Shown here in pieces: positions 9,585 through 18,574 of a DNA stretch of 64,000 bases. The notes below the pieces were generated by a model. It searched no databases, was not told where the DNA came from, and saw only the letters and a list, made by a program, of their open reading frames with translations. Position 1 is the stretch's first letter, and each line of letters begins with the position of its first letter. Made by a program: the position numbers and the translations under genes. Source of the DNA: Photobacterium sp. TY1-4 (lineage in GTDB: Bacteria; Pseudomonadota; Gammaproteobacteria; Enterobacterales; Vibrionaceae); NCBI RefSeq assembly GCF_025398175.1, contig NZ_CP099735.1:124001-188000 (forward strand), read 5' to 3'.

Positions 9585-10493
9585 ATGACAACGCAACAAT
9601 TCCCAACCCCACCGCGGCCTCCAGCGCCACGTCCCCCGGCATTCCCTTCGGGGCGGCTCTATGCGCTGATCGGGATCACCATGCTGGCATTTGCTGCCAA
9701 TTCTCTCCTGAACCGGGTGGCACTCACCACCACAAACATTGATGCGGCGTCGTTTACGGCCATTCGTCTGTTATCCGGGGGCGTGATGTTATGGATGCTC
9801 ACCCGAGTCAAATACGGCAAGGAGGCTCTGCGGGGAGATTGGTATTCGGCGTTGGCGTTGTTCGGGTATGCTGGGGGCTTTTCATTTGCGTATCTGAGTC
9901 TGCCGGCGGCAACCGGGGCGCTGCTGCTGTTTGCAGCCGTTCAGATCACCATGCTGGGCTATGGTTTGTGGACCGGGGAAAGGTTCCAGCGGCTACAGTG
10001 GGTCGGGTTTACCCTGGCGGTCCTCGGACTTGTGGTGTTGCTGTCCCCGGGGCTGAGTGCTCCTTCGTGGACCGGGGCCGGGTTGATGTTGATGGCCGGT
10101 ATTGCCTGGGGGGTGTATTCGCTTCGCGGCAAAGGTGTTGGTGCCCCTTTACTGGTCACGACAGGTAATTTTATTCGCAGTGTCCCGCTGGCGGTGCTCC
10201 TGGTGGTGGTTACGTCGACGTCAGTCACAATCGATGTTGTCGGGGTCGCTTATGCGGTGCTCTCCGGCGCGTTGGCGTCCGGATTGGGCTATGCGCTCTG
10301 GTACCAACTGTTGCCCGCGATCCAGGCAACCACCGCCGCGACGGTCCAGCTCAGTGTGCCGGTGTTTGCCGCGGTGGGTGGCGTCTTGCTGCTTGGCGAA
10401 CCTTTGTCGCTTCGGCTCCTGCTATCATCACTGGCCATTCTCGGGGGGATCGCACTGGTGTTGCGGGCGCCGGGGAAGCCGCGCCCTGACTAG
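9585..10493 (+). CDS. EamA/DMT-family transporter
   Basis: About 302 residues with ten predicted membrane helices in two five-helix EamA halves, starting near residue 27 (ALIGITMLAFAANSLLNR) and near residue 160. The start at ATG 9585 has GAGGA upstream; an in-frame TTG at 9579 is less likely. The N-terminus is a proline-rich cytosolic tail (TPPRPPAPRPP). Family members export metabolites or amino acids; substrate here is unknown. The gene converges on a DOPA-dioxygenase-like gene with only a few bases between their stops. Confidence 0.88.
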   Translation: MTTQQFPTPPRPPAPRPPAFPSGRLYALIGITMLAFAANSLLNRVALTTTNIDAASFTAIRLLSGGVMLWMLTRVKYGKEALRGDWYSALALFGYAGGFSFAYLSLPAATGALLLFAAVQITMLGYGLWTGERFQRLQWVGFTLAVLGLVVLLSPGLSAPSWTGAGLMLMAGIAWGVYSLRGKGVGAPLLVTTGNFIRSVPLAVLLVVVTSTSVTIDVVGVAYAVLSGALASGLGYALWYQLLPAIQATTAATVQLSVPVFAAVGGVLLLGEPLSLRLLLSSLAILGGIALVLRAPGKPRPD

Positions 10494-10496
10494 CGG

Positions 10497-10817
10497 TTAT
10501 TGATCAAAAATGTGGGTATGGATCGGCAGCGGGTTTCCGAGCCATTGAGCCCGCGAGGTGTGATCGGCCAGCTCTTCATCACTGACCGGATGGATCAGCA
10601 CCGTCAGACCTTTTCGGTGTTGATCCAGCCACTCAATAAATCCCAAATCATTGTTGAGAAAGTGGACTTCGAACATCGGTTTGTCATGCGGGCCGACTTT
10701 CCGATGGACCAAGGGAAAAATGGCCGTAATGTCGGAACGTTCCTGACGAATGCGCTGATGGACCGCTTCGGCGGTGGTCTGCTCTGGCAGATCAAAGTAA
10801 ACATGGGCATGAAACAT
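10497..10817 (-). CDS. DOPA 4,5-dioxygenase-like protein
   Basis: About 106 residues. It begins MFHAHVYFDL, with the HAHVYF pattern of the DOPA 4,5-dioxygenase family, and ends with NPLPIHTHIFDQ. GPHDKPMFEVHF and GLTVLIHPV complete the family signature. Histidines in these motifs are the likely metal ligands. ATG 10817 has AGGAG upstream; the frame extends further upstream without conservation. The family includes plant betalain enzymes, but the bacterial substrate is unknown. It stands alone. Confidence 0.85.
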   Translation of the reverse strand: MFHAHVYFDLPEQTTAEAVHQRIRQERSDITAIFPLVHRKVGPHDKPMFEVHFLNNDLGFIEWLDQHRKGLTVLIHPVSDEELADHTSRAQWLGNPLPIHTHIFDQ

Positions 10818-11028
10818 GGCTTGCTTCTCCTGATATTGTTCATTCTCGTGCAATCGGTGATGCCAATTGCATTCCCTGCCTGAATCTGAGCCGATGGTTG
10901 AGACCATCTGATGTGCGGGTAGGGATTTGATGCAAGCTATTGTATATCAAGGGCGTATAAAGACCAGCAGCAGAACTTGACGGAATTGTTCGAAATATCT
11001 GATGAACGCTCGAATGCGTTGCAGCAGG

Positions 11029-11775
11029 TTAATCTGACGGCGGGTTTGATGCCTCCAGGTGGCGATGTTTGATGAAATGAATCAGCCACTGGGTGACCGC
11101 GAGGTGGTCTGTTTTTCCGGCCAGGGACTCGAGGGCAGCCCGGGCCGTAGCTGGGGGGTAACTGCTATGGCGCAGGGTGATTAAATCCTGCAGGTAGGTC
11201 GGGGTGAATTCCGGATGTCCCTGGATACCGAGAAAATGGGTGCCGACCAGAATCATGGCATAAGGGCAGCTTTGGCTACCGGCCAGAACCCGGGTATCCG
11301 GCGGGAGCTGGACAATTTGATCCTGATGACTGACCAATAAGGCATATTGTGGGGCAGAATGGGTTAGCCAGCTATGCAGGCGGGTTTCGGGAAGGTTCAG
11401 CTCGGCTCTCGCCAGGCCAAGCCCCCAGCCGGATTCAGCGCGGCAGACTTCTCCGCCGAGCGCCCGGGCGATCATCTGGTGACCAAAGCAAATGCCGACA
11501 AAAGGCAGGTGCTGCGCGTAGAGTTGATGGACGAACGATTCAAATACCCGGATCCACTTGATTTCGTCGTTGACCCCGAACCGGCTGCCGGAGGTGATGT
11601 AACCGTCACATTCGTCCAGCGCTTGCGGATACTGGCCTTCGGTTACCCGATAAAAGTTGAGGGTGATCGAGGAATCGACCTCGGAAAACAGCCGGGTAAA
11701 CATTTCCGGGTAGTTCCCGTGGTGATCGCGTAGCGCTTGTCTGACGTCATCACAGAGCAGGACCCCGATTCTCAT
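11029..11775 (-). CDS. Class I glutamine amidotransferase-like protein
   Basis: A 248-residue stand-alone class I GATase domain. The nucleophile elbow is FVGICFGHQMIA (catalytic Cys) and the His-Glu pair is in GIQGHPEF. YITSGSRFGVND gives the oxyanion-side loop. AGGAGA precedes ATG 11775. It lies directly downstream of a glutamine-synthetase-like gene on the same strand, so the two probably form an operon that makes or breaks a gamma-glutamyl compound or handles an amine. Family calls often read 'GMP synthase-like', but the ATP-pyrophosphatase half of GuaA is absent. Confidence 0.85.
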   Translation of the reverse strand: MRIGVLLCDDVRQALRDHHGNYPEMFTRLFSEVDSSITLNFYRVTEGQYPQALDECDGYITSGSRFGVNDEIKWIRVFESFVHQLYAQHLPFVGICFGHQMIARALGGEVCRAESGWGLGLARAELNLPETRLHSWLTHSAPQYALLVSHQDQIVQLPPDTRVLAGSQSCPYAMILVGTHFLGIQGHPEFTPTYLQDLITLRHSSYPPATARAALESLAGKTDHLAVTQWLIHFIKHRHLEASNPPSD

Positions 11776-11793
11776 TGTGTTCTCCTACCATGT

Positions 11794-11851
11794 GTGGCTG
11801 TTGCGTGGGTGTTGTGTGTCTGTTTCGTGGCTATTGCGTAGATGTTGTGTG
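11794..11851. repeat. Imperfect direct repeat in GS-GATase spacer
   Basis: A 25-base unit at 11794-11818 recurs at 11827-11851 with three differences. It lies in the 126-base gap between the two genes and may be a decayed duplication. Confidence 0.55.
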
Positions 11852-11901
11852 GTTTACCGGCGTGGCTTGGCGCAACATCGCAACGCCCGCGCGGTCCCGA
11901 T

Positions 11902-13269
11902 TCAGATGATCTCAAAATAGCGGCTGAGCTCCCAGTCCGTGACATGCTTTCTGAACTCCCGCTCTTCCCATTCCCGCGAGGCGGCAAAGTGCTCGACAAA
12001 GGCATTTCCGAACAGGCTCCGGGCTGCTTCCGAGGCTTTGAACCGCTGGGTGGCATCCCACAAGGTGCGCGGTAGCTCCAATTCAGGCGCATGGGGTTGC
12101 TCGTAGGCATTGCCCACGACGGCTGGATAGGGTTCCCAGCCCTGGACGATGCCGTAAAGCCCGGAGCCGAGTGCTGCCGCCAGCGCCAAATAGGGATTGG
12201 CATCTGCGGCACCAATCCGGTATTCAATTCGCTGGCTTTTGGCCGAGCCGGTGATCACCCGTAGTGCCGTGGTGCGGTTTTCGATCCCCCAGGTCGCATC
12301 CGTCGGGGCCCAGAAACCGGGGATCATCCGGCTGTAGCTGTTTACCGACGGGGCAATCATACACAGCAGCTCCGGCATCAGGCGTTGCTGGCCGGCGAGA
12401 AACTGGCGCTGGAGTTGGCTCATGCCATCGGTCTGATTGGCATCGTAGAAGACCGGGGAGCCGTCTTTGTTTTTCAGGGATAGATGAATATGGCCGCTCT
12501 GACCAGGATAGTCATTGCTCCATTTGGCCATGAAGGTCGCCATCAACTCGTTCTTCTGCGCCAGTACCTTCATATAGGTTTTGAACAGCGCCGCTTTATC
12601 ACCGGCCGCCCCGGCTTCATCCACGGCAATGGCGGCTTCAATGACGCCCGGTCCGGTTTCAGAGTGGATCCCTTCAATGGGGAAATCCATGGTTTCGCCC
12701 ATGGCGAGAATGCTTTTGTACAACCCTGAGTAGGTTGAATTTCGGATCATCGAATAACCGAACCAGTCCGGGGTGATTGTTTCCAGGTTTCGAAATCCTT
12801 TCTCCCGGATCGAATGTGGCGTTTCACGGAACAGGAAAAATTCATATTCGAGTGCGGCCAGGGCCTTGAATCCCATCTCCGTGGCGAGATCGGTGACGCG
12901 TCGCAGCATCGCCCGCGGGCAGATCGGCTCGGCACTGCCGGCAAACTCGGCAATAAACAGCAGCATGCCATCTTCATCCAGCACATCCCGGCAACTGTCG
13001 GGAATGATCCGGACCGGTGCATCCGGGTAACCGGTATGCCAGCCGGTGTAACGGGCATTGTCGTAGAGCTGATCTTTCACATCCCAGCCGAGTACGACAT
13101 CACAAAAGGCAAAGCCGTGGTCCAGGGACGAAAAGAATTTGTCGACGGACATATATTTGCCTCGCATGACGCCGTCGTTATCAAACAGCCCGACTTTCAC
13201 GTGACTCAATCCGCGGGCTTTGATGATTGCTTTGGCATCATCAGCGGTCTTTACGTCTCTTGGTTCCAT
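11902..13269 (-). CDS. Glutamine synthetase-family (PuuA/GlnA-like) ligase
   Basis: About 455 residues of the glutamine synthetase fold. A beta-grasp N-domain (LFDNDGVMRGKYMS) precedes the catalytic domain with ALEYEFFLF (metal Glu), HSETGPGVIE, SGHIHLSL (ATP/metal His), a phosphate-binding stretch ending SVNSYSRMIPG, ENRTTALRV and RIEYRIGAADANPYLALAA. It lacks the adenylylation Tyr segment of canonical GlnA. This class includes gamma-glutamylpolyamine synthetases, so a gamma-glutamyl-amine role is inferred. ATG 13269 follows GGGGA; an upstream GTG at 13296 is in frame. It is divergent from the tryptophanase gene. Confidence 0.87.
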   Translation of the reverse strand: MEPRDVKTADDAKAIIKARGLSHVKVGLFDNDGVMRGKYMSVDKFFSSLDHGFAFCDVVLGWDVKDQLYDNARYTGWHTGYPDAPVRIIPDSCRDVLDEDGMLLFIAEFAGSAEPICPRAMLRRVTDLATEMGFKALAALEYEFFLFRETPHSIREKGFRNLETITPDWFGYSMIRNSTYSGLYKSILAMGETMDFPIEGIHSETGPGVIEAAIAVDEAGAAGDKAALFKTYMKVLAQKNELMATFMAKWSNDYPGQSGHIHLSLKNKDGSPVFYDANQTDGMSQLQRQFLAGQQRLMPELLCMIAPSVNSYSRMIPGFWAPTDATWGIENRTTALRVITGSAKSQRIEYRIGAADANPYLALAAALGSGLYGIVQGWEPYPAVVGNAYEQPHAPELELPRTLWDATQRFKASEAARSLFGNAFVEHFAASREWEEREFRKHVTDWELSRYFEII

Positions 13270-13464
13270 ATGGCGGGTTCCCCAATGCTGCACCACAGCC
13301 GATTGATGTGTTGGTTGGTCCGGAGCCTTGCTGTCTGCAGTCGCCGCTGTTCTCGGGCAGCCGGTTACAAGGTTTTCCAGGTGGCTGATATATTTAACCT
13401 AGGAAGGTGACACATATTCGTCAACTTCCCCCTGTTGAATTCTCGGTCCGAGGGAGGTGGTGGC

Positions 13465-14865
13465 ATGAAACGTGTTCCTGAGCCTTTTCGAATTAAAATG
13501 GTCGAGCCAATCCGCATGACCACGGCGGAAGAAAGAGCGATTGCACTAAAAGCGGCAGGCTATAATCCGTTTGCCCTGAAAAGTGAGGATGTCTATATCG
13601 ACCTGTTGACGGACTCGGGCACCGGCGCGATGAGCGATACCCAGTGGTCCGCACTGATGATGGGCGATGAGTCTTACGCCGGAAGCCGGAGCTATTATCG
13701 CCTCAAGGAGGCGATTGACGACATCTTCGGTTACGCGGATTTTGTACCGACCCATCAGGGGCGGGGGGCCGAACAGATCCTGTTTCCCTGTCTGGTTGAA
13801 AAAATGCGCCAGGTGCGGGGCGGCACGCACCCGGTCTTTTTGTCTAATTACCATTTTGACACCACCACCGCACATGTTGAGATCTGCGGGGCAAAAGCGA
13901 TCAACTTAGTCGATGAACGGGCTTTTGATACGGCCCGGCCTTTTCCCTGGAAGGGCAATATGGATCTCGAAAATCTCAACCGTGCGATTGTCCACTACGG
14001 CGCGGAAAACGTGGCCGGGATCATCATGACCATCACCTGTAACAATACCGGCGGGCAACCGGTGGCCATGGCCAATTTAAAGGCGGTCTATCAGTTGGCG
14101 CAGCAGCATGGGATTCCGGTGATCATGGACTCGGCCCGGTTTTGTGAAAATGCCTGGTTTATTCAGCAGCGTGATGAGCAGTACCGCAAGGTGTCGATCC
14201 AGGCCATTGTGGCCGAGATGTTTCGCTATGCCGATATGCTGACGCTTTCAGCCAAGAAAGATCCGATGGTCAACATTGGCGGCATCTGTGCGGTGCGCAA
14301 TGATCCGGAGTTGTTTCGCCATGTCCAAGCTCGGTGTGTGCCGATGGAAGGGTTTGTGACTTATGGCGGCATGGCGGGTCGGGATATGGAAGCTCTGGCT
14401 CGCGGGCTGTATGACGGGATGGATGAAGACTGGCTGACGTATCGTATCAGTCAGGTGGCCTATTTGGCGGATCGGCTGCTGGAAGGAGGCGTCCCGATCC
14501 AGCAACCTGCTGGTGGGCATGCCGTGTTTGTGGATGCGAAAAGATTGTTGCCGCATATTCCGCCGGAACAATTCCCGGCGCAGTCGCTCTGTAATGCCCT
14601 GTATCTGGAAGCCGGGGTTCGGGCGGTGGAAATCGGTTCGCTGCTTGCCGGTCGTGACCCGGTCACAAATCGACAAAAGGCGTCTCCGATGGAGCTGATG
14701 CGCCTGACGATCCCGCGCCGGGTTTACACCAATGATCATATGGATTATGTCGCCGAAGCGCTGATTGCGGTCAGTCAACGGGCGGAATCTTTGTCCGGTC
14801 TGGTGTTTGACTATGAGCCGCCGCTGCTCAGACACTTCATGGCAAGGTTCAGGCCATTAGGGTAA
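13465..14865 (+). CDS. tnaA: Tryptophanase (beta-eliminating lyase)
   Basis: PLP enzyme of the tryptophanase/tyrosine phenol-lyase family, about 466 residues. It has LPEPF-like opening [33 protein letters not shown] and the PLP lysine in LSAKKDP (KK at residues 264-265). Residues that separate the two activities favour tryptophanase: Asp132 in HFDTTTAH (Thr in TPL), Ile390 in VEIGS (Arg in TPL), and His457 in LRHFMARF (Phe in TPL). Products would be indole, pyruvate and ammonia. ATG 13465 follows GGGAGGTGG. No tnaC leader or tnaB permease is visible. It stands divergent from the GS-like gene. Confidence 0.88.
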   Translation: MKRVPEPFRIKMVEPIRMTTAEERAIALKAAGYNPFALKSEDVYIDLLTDSGTGAMSDTQWSALMMGDESYAGSRSYYRLKEAIDDIFGYADFVPTHQGRGAEQILFPCLVEKMRQVRGGTHPVFLSNYHFDTTTAHVEICGAKAINLVDERAFDTARPFPWKGNMDLENLNRAIVHYGAENVAGIIMTITCNNTGGQPVAMANLKAVYQLAQQHGIPVIMDSARFCENAWFIQQRDEQYRKVSIQAIVAEMFRYADMLTLSAKKDPMVNIGGICAVRNDPELFRHVQARCVPMEGFVTYGGMAGRDMEALARGLYDGMDEDWLTYRISQVAYLADRLLEGGVPIQQPAGGHAVFVDAKRLLPHIPPEQFPAQSLCNALYLEAGVRAVEIGSLLAGRDPVTNRQKASPMELMRLTIPRRVYTNDHMDYVAEALIAVSQRAESLSGLVFDYEPPLLRHFMARFRPLG

Positions 14866-14991
14866 CTTTTTGCTCCCTCCGTTCCGCCCGGCTGAGAAAA
14901 CGGTTTTTATGTGCCAGCGTCTGTGTTCCAATACGGTGATCGACCGCATTGATTTTTAAGACGTTCGTCAGCACGAGCAAGGAACTTCTCT

Positions 14992-15675
14992 ATGTCACTC
15001 ATCATTCCTATGGTGATTTTTATGCAGCAGCGTCTGGCTGAAACCGGTACCCCGGAGGAAGCAAGCGCGATGCAGGCTTATATGAAAACAAAGCAGCCGT
15101 TTTACGGGGTCAAAGCGCCTGAGCGCCGCGCCATTTTTCAACAGGCCCGGGAGCACACGCAGATCCGTGATTTTACCGATTACCGCCGCCTGGTACTTTG
15201 GTTATGGTCCGGCGAGAACCGGGAAGAGCAGTATCTGGCAATGGATGCCGCTGAGCACTACAAGGCGTTTCGCACCCTGGAAGCTTTCGACATCTACGAG
15301 GAGATGCTGCTCAGTGCCACGCACTGGGACACGGTCGATAAGATTGCCGCGAGTTTGATCGGCCCGCTGGTGAAAGAACATCGCGAGCTGGAAGCAAAGC
15401 TGCTGGCGTGGCGGGCGTCCGACAATCTATGGCTCCGCCGTGCGTCTCTACTGGTGCACCTCAAACACAAAACAGAGACCAATGTGCCTTTGTTGAGTGA
15501 AACCATTCTGATGCTGGCCGACGAGCAGGCGTTTTTTATTCGTAAAGCGATTGGCTGGGTTTTGCGGGAATACGGGAAAACGAACCCGGAATTCGTCACT
15601 GCGTTTGTGAAGGCGCATGCGCAGACCTTGTCTGCTTTGAGCCGCAATGAAGCGTTGAAAATTCTGTCCCAGTAA
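14992..15675 (+). CDS. AlkD-like DNA alkylation repair protein
   Basis: A 227-residue all-helical HEAT-repeat protein of the DNA alkylation repair family. Signatures are FYGVKAPERR, the LWLWSGENREEQYLAMDAAEH segment, THWDTVDKIA and NLWLRRASLLVHLK. The Trp and Asp of the WDTVD segment match the glycosylase site of AlkD. Length is typical. AAGGAA precedes ATG 14992. It stands alone after the tryptophanase gene. Confidence 0.88.
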   Translation: MSLIIPMVIFMQQRLAETGTPEEASAMQAYMKTKQPFYGVKAPERRAIFQQAREHTQIRDFTDYRRLVLWLWSGENREEQYLAMDAAEHYKAFRTLEAFDIYEEMLLSATHWDTVDKIAASLIGPLVKEHRELEAKLLAWRASDNLWLRRASLLVHLKHKTETNVPLLSETILMLADEQAFFIRKAIGWVLREYGKTNPEFVTAFVKAHAQTLSALSRNEALKILSQ

Positions 15676-15756
15676 CGAACGTATTGTCCCAGTAACGAAT
15701 GCGCTGCCCCAGTATCATTGCTTGATGACAGCCCGCTCTCGGGTAAGGGGCATGAA

Positions 15757-15789
15757 CGAGAAAGCCAGGCGGGTGAGCCTGGCTTCTCG
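15757..15789. terminator. Hairpin between converging alkD-like and maoC-like genes
   Basis: CGAGAA-GCCAGGC pairs with GCCTGGC-TTCTCG, interrupted by one bulged A. Neither side has a clear T run, so termination is probable only from position between convergent genes. Confidence 0.5.
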
Positions 15790-15809
15790 ATGTTCGGGGA
15801 GATGTTGCC

Positions 15810-16547
15810 TTAAAAATGGAGGTGGATCACCGACTCCGCAACACAGCCCGGACGACGCACACCTTCGATTTCAACGGTCAGTTCCTGAACAATTTCCAGG
15901 CCGCGCTTAATCGGTGTCACGCTTTGAATTCGGGTACTGGCCCGGACACGGTTGCCTGACTTCACCGGGTAAGGGAAGCGGATTTTGTTAAAACCGACAT
16001 TCACCGTCATTTTCGCGGTCGGGAATTTCTGGTTCTCCGGGTCGACACTGTCGGTCAGCACGGAAAGTAGGGACAGCGTCAGAAAACCATGGGCAATGGT
16101 TGTCTTGAACGGTGATTCCGCCGCTGCTCGCTCAGGGTCCGTGTGGATCCATTGATGATCTTCGGTCACATCCGCAAAGCTGTTAATTCGCGCTTGATCC
16201 ACCATGAGCCATTGCCCGACATGGATGACTTCACCCAGCGTCGCATTCAGCTCGTGAAACAATGCTTCCGCTTCCGGCTTCATCACGATGGCGGCAGGTT
16301 GTGGCGCAGGCTCTGCGGCAACCTTCAGCGCTGGCTCGGATTTCATCAACGGTGCAGTTTGCTCAACCGCGTCATCATTCGATGCGAGGTTATGACTATG
16401 AATAAATGCACCAATTTGCGTATTATTCGCCTTCTTCATGAGCTCAAGCCAGTAGTCACGCAACGAAGGTGAAAGGAAGTCTTTCAGTTCAAACTGTTGG
16501 CGCGATAGATCATCACGTTTTTGTTTAAAAAAATCGACTACATTCAT
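15810..16547 (-). CDS. MaoC-family (R)-enoyl-CoA hydratase-like protein
   Basis: The C-terminal hot-dog domain (about residues 100-245) has the hydratase motif INSFADVTEDHQWIHTDPERA, with catalytic Asp and His, and TIAHGFLTLSLL. Such enzymes hydrate trans-2-enoyl-CoA and often feed polyhydroxyalkanoate synthesis. The first 90 residues are an extra helical region followed by an Ala/Pro-rich linker; that part resembles phasin-type or adaptor helices only loosely. No PHA synthase gene is nearby. The start at 16547 has a weak AAGG upstream. Confidence 0.87.
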   Translation of the reverse strand: MNVVDFFKQKRDDLSRQQFELKDFLSPSLRDYWLELMKKANNTQIGAFIHSHNLASNDDAVEQTAPLMKSEPALKVAAEPAPQPAAIVMKPEAEALFHELNATLGEVIHVGQWLMVDQARINSFADVTEDHQWIHTDPERAAAESPFKTTIAHGFLTLSLLSVLTDSVDPENQKFPTAKMTVNVGFNKIRFPYPVKSGNRVRASTRIQSVTPIKRGLEIVQELTVEIEGVRRPGCVAESVIHLHF

Positions 16548-17030
16548 GACTGTTTGACCTTATTAATATTCGTCTTGAAGTGGCTAAGGCGGCTTATTCT
16601 AGCCATTATTGAGAACAATTAAAGTGATTTTGTGCCATGGATCGCATTTTCCCCAACTCCGATTAATGAAAAGTTCATAATAATCAGATTGATAGGTCAT
16701 TTGTTATTTTAGTGTAAATAATCTAACCTGTCCGGCAGCTGAACGATTATTTCTAATAAAACACTATTTTCAGCGAACACTTGTACACGGACTGACTTAT
16801 TTTTAGCGTACACATGTAAGCAGAGTGAATTAACCAGAATACAGTGAAAGCAATAAAATGCGCAGGCGTAAAAATAAACAGCAATATAGATCATAGAGCA
16901 ATTTGAAGTATATTTCTTGAACTATTTTGGCATGAATAACTTTTTTGTTCTATAGCCTGGAACCTTCTTGCTAACGCGTTTAATTCTCAATTCAGAGAAA
17001 AAGTAAAGGCACCAGCAGGCACTACGCTTA
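16548..17030. other. A+T-rich intergenic region, no gene recognised
   Basis: This 480-base gap separates the divergent maoC-like and beta-lactamase-fold genes and must hold both promoters. It is rich in A and T. A 61-codon open frame on the minus strand (16709-16894) has no ribosome binding site or family features, so I do not call it. Confidence 0.6.
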
Positions 17031-18185
17031 GTGAAAACTGACGAAGCTGGTGATCCTGTGTTGCATAAGCTGTACGGGTGGTGCCCGGTTATGCTCCTGC
17101 TGGTAGCGTTGTCTCTCGTCCCTGCCGAGGCGAAGGACGAGCTGGTTTTTGCCCTGGACAGTTATGTACAAAAGGCCGTAAAGCAGGGGATTCCCGGTGC
17201 ATCTTTGGCCATTGTCGTTCACGGTAAAGTGCGATTGCTCCGCGGCTATGGTGTCACGCGATTGGGCGGGAAGCAGCGAGTCAATTCAGCGACGGTGTTT
17301 CCGCTGGCGTCGATTTCAAAAACCTTTACCTCGACCGTGGCAGCCATCCTGGTTTCCAGGGGGCTGATTGAGTGGGATACCCATGTGGTCCCTTATCTGG
17401 AACACGTCACATTCAGTGATCCCGAATTGGGTAAACATGTCACGCTGCGACATCTACTGTCGCATTCAAGCGGCTTGGTGCCGCATGCCTATACCGATTT
17501 ACTGGAAGACAATGTGCGCTACCCCCGGATTTTGCAAATGCTCAACCGGGTCCGTTTTGTATGTGAGCCGGGAAAGTGCTACGGCTATCAAAATGTTCTG
17601 TATAACCTGGGGGGGGATATGCTGGCGATGGCGTCGGGAAAAGATTATTCGACATTGGTCCGGGAATTGATCTTTCTTCCGTTGCAGATGAGCCATGCCT
17701 CATTCGGATTATCCGGATTTCTCAATAGTCCCAATCGGGTTGAACCGCATGTCAAAGTGAAAAAGGGGTTTGCGGCGGTGAAACCGGCGGCGTATTACTA
17801 CCGGGTCCCGGCGGCGGCCGGGGTGAACGCCAGCGCGCAGGATTTGGCCAAATGGATGCTGGCGCAGTTTGGTCACCAGCCGACGGTATTACGTCCTTCG
17901 GTGCTTGAAGTGATGCACAAACCCCATGTGAGGGCGAATCAGTACCGGTATCGCGCGAAGTTAAGCAATGTGTATTACGCGCTGGGGTGGCGGACATTTG
18001 ATTACCAGGGAACGACCGGGTTTGTGCATCATGGCGGCTGGGTGAAGGGGATCCGTACTGAAATGGTGTTTAACCCGATCACCCAAACCGGGATGGTATT
18101 TCTGACCAATTGTGAAACCGATGTGGCACGGGAAATCGTGATTCAATTTCTCGAGCTGTATCAGCAATACATCGAGCAAAAATAA
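17031..18185 (+). CDS. Beta-lactamase-fold serine hydrolase, secreted
   Basis: Class C beta-lactamase/DD-peptidase-fold hydrolase. The catalytic SxxK is in LASISKTFTS, the Tyr motif in CYGYQNVLYNLGGD, and the third motif is HHGG near the end. HLLSHSSGL is the usual helix. A signal peptide ends around LVPAEA. Start is uncertain: GTG 17031, GTG 17058 and ATG 17091 are in frame, and 17058 gives the most standard signal peptide. These proteins are usually esterases or peptidases of the envelope rather than true beta-lactamases; substrate is unknown. Confidence 0.85.
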   Translation: MKTDEAGDPVLHKLYGWCPVMLLLVALSLVPAEAKDELVFALDSYVQKAVKQGIPGASLAIVVHGKVRLLRGYGVTRLGGKQRVNSATVFPLASISKTFTSTVAAILVSRGLIEWDTHVVPYLEHVTFSDPELGKHVTLRHLLSHSSGLVPHAYTDLLEDNVRYPRILQMLNRVRFVCEPGKCYGYQNVLYNLGGDMLAMASGKDYSTLVRELIFLPLQMSHASFGLSGFLNSPNRVEPHVKVKKGFAAVKPAAYYYRVPAAAGVNASAQDLAKWMLAQFGHQPTVLRPSVLEVMHKPHVRANQYRYRAKLSNVYYALGWRTFDYQGTTGFVHHGGWVKGIRTEMVFNPITQTGMVFLTNCETDVAREIVIQFLELYQQYIEQK

Positions 18186-18297
18186 TCACCAAAAGAGGCT
18201 CAATCTCATTGTGTCCACCGGCCAAATGGCCTTAAGATATTCCCGCCGACTGCGTAGGTGCAGGTGGTAAAACTTAATTCATTGAAGGAACCGAAAC

Positions 18298-18534
18298 ATG
18301 GCTAAAAAACGTCAGTTAAAACCGACTCATCCCGAACAGCCAGTGGCTGTCAATTCGGGATTGGCAACGCAGGGGACCGAGCTTGGCCGGGGCACGATTC
18401 AGGATAATGCGCTCAAAGCCGCTGTGACCAGCACCTTGTTCAGAACGCGGGTCGAGAAAGCGAAAAAAGGCAAAGGTAGTTTTCAGCGCAAGGCGAAGCA
18501 TGCCGGACGAGAGTCCTATTCAATCGCCGCTTAA
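18298..18534 (+). CDS. arfA: ArfA alternative ribosome-rescue factor
   Basis: ArfA recruits release factor 2 to ribosomes stuck on non-stop mRNA. The diagnostic block GTIQDNALKAAV, LFRTRVEKAKKGKGSF and RKAKH aligns with the core of E. coli ArfA. The N-terminus carries about 30 extra residues compared with E. coli, and the C-terminus is short. The last codons and the TAA fall within a large hairpin, the hallmark of arfA control by truncation of its own mRNA. ATG 18298 follows GAAGGAACC. Confidence 0.93.
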   Translation: MAKKRQLKPTHPEQPVAVNSGLATQGTELGRGTIQDNALKAAVTSTLFRTRVEKAKKGKGSFQRKAKHAGRESYSIAA

Positions 18535-18568
18535 GTCTTTGACTTGAAGCGATTGCATAGGACTTTTC
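18512..18568 (+). promoter_or_regulatory. Hairpin spanning the arfA stop codon (autoregulatory terminator/RNase III site)
   Basis: AGTCCTAT pairs with ATAGGACT, CAATC with GATTG, and GCTTAAGTC with GACTT-G-AAGC, closing on a TTT loop; TTTTCTC follows. The stem is about 22 bp with small bulges, and the TAA at 18532-18534 lies inside it. In known arfA genes such a hairpin yields mRNA without a stop codon, so ArfA is made stably only when tmRNA rescue fails. Confidence 0.88.
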
Positions 18569-18574
18569 TCCGGG

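Noticed and set aside
13300..13464. Possible TnaC-type leader upstream of tryptophanase
   Set aside because: A short frame with one Trp exists (MCWLVRSLAV...), but it lacks the TnaC Trp-to-Pro spacing and a ribosome site, and overlaps the divergent promoter region.
17031..18185. Acquired AmpC-type beta-lactamase
   Set aside because: The third motif is HHGG and not KTG, and the protein resembles housekeeping serine hydrolases of this fold.
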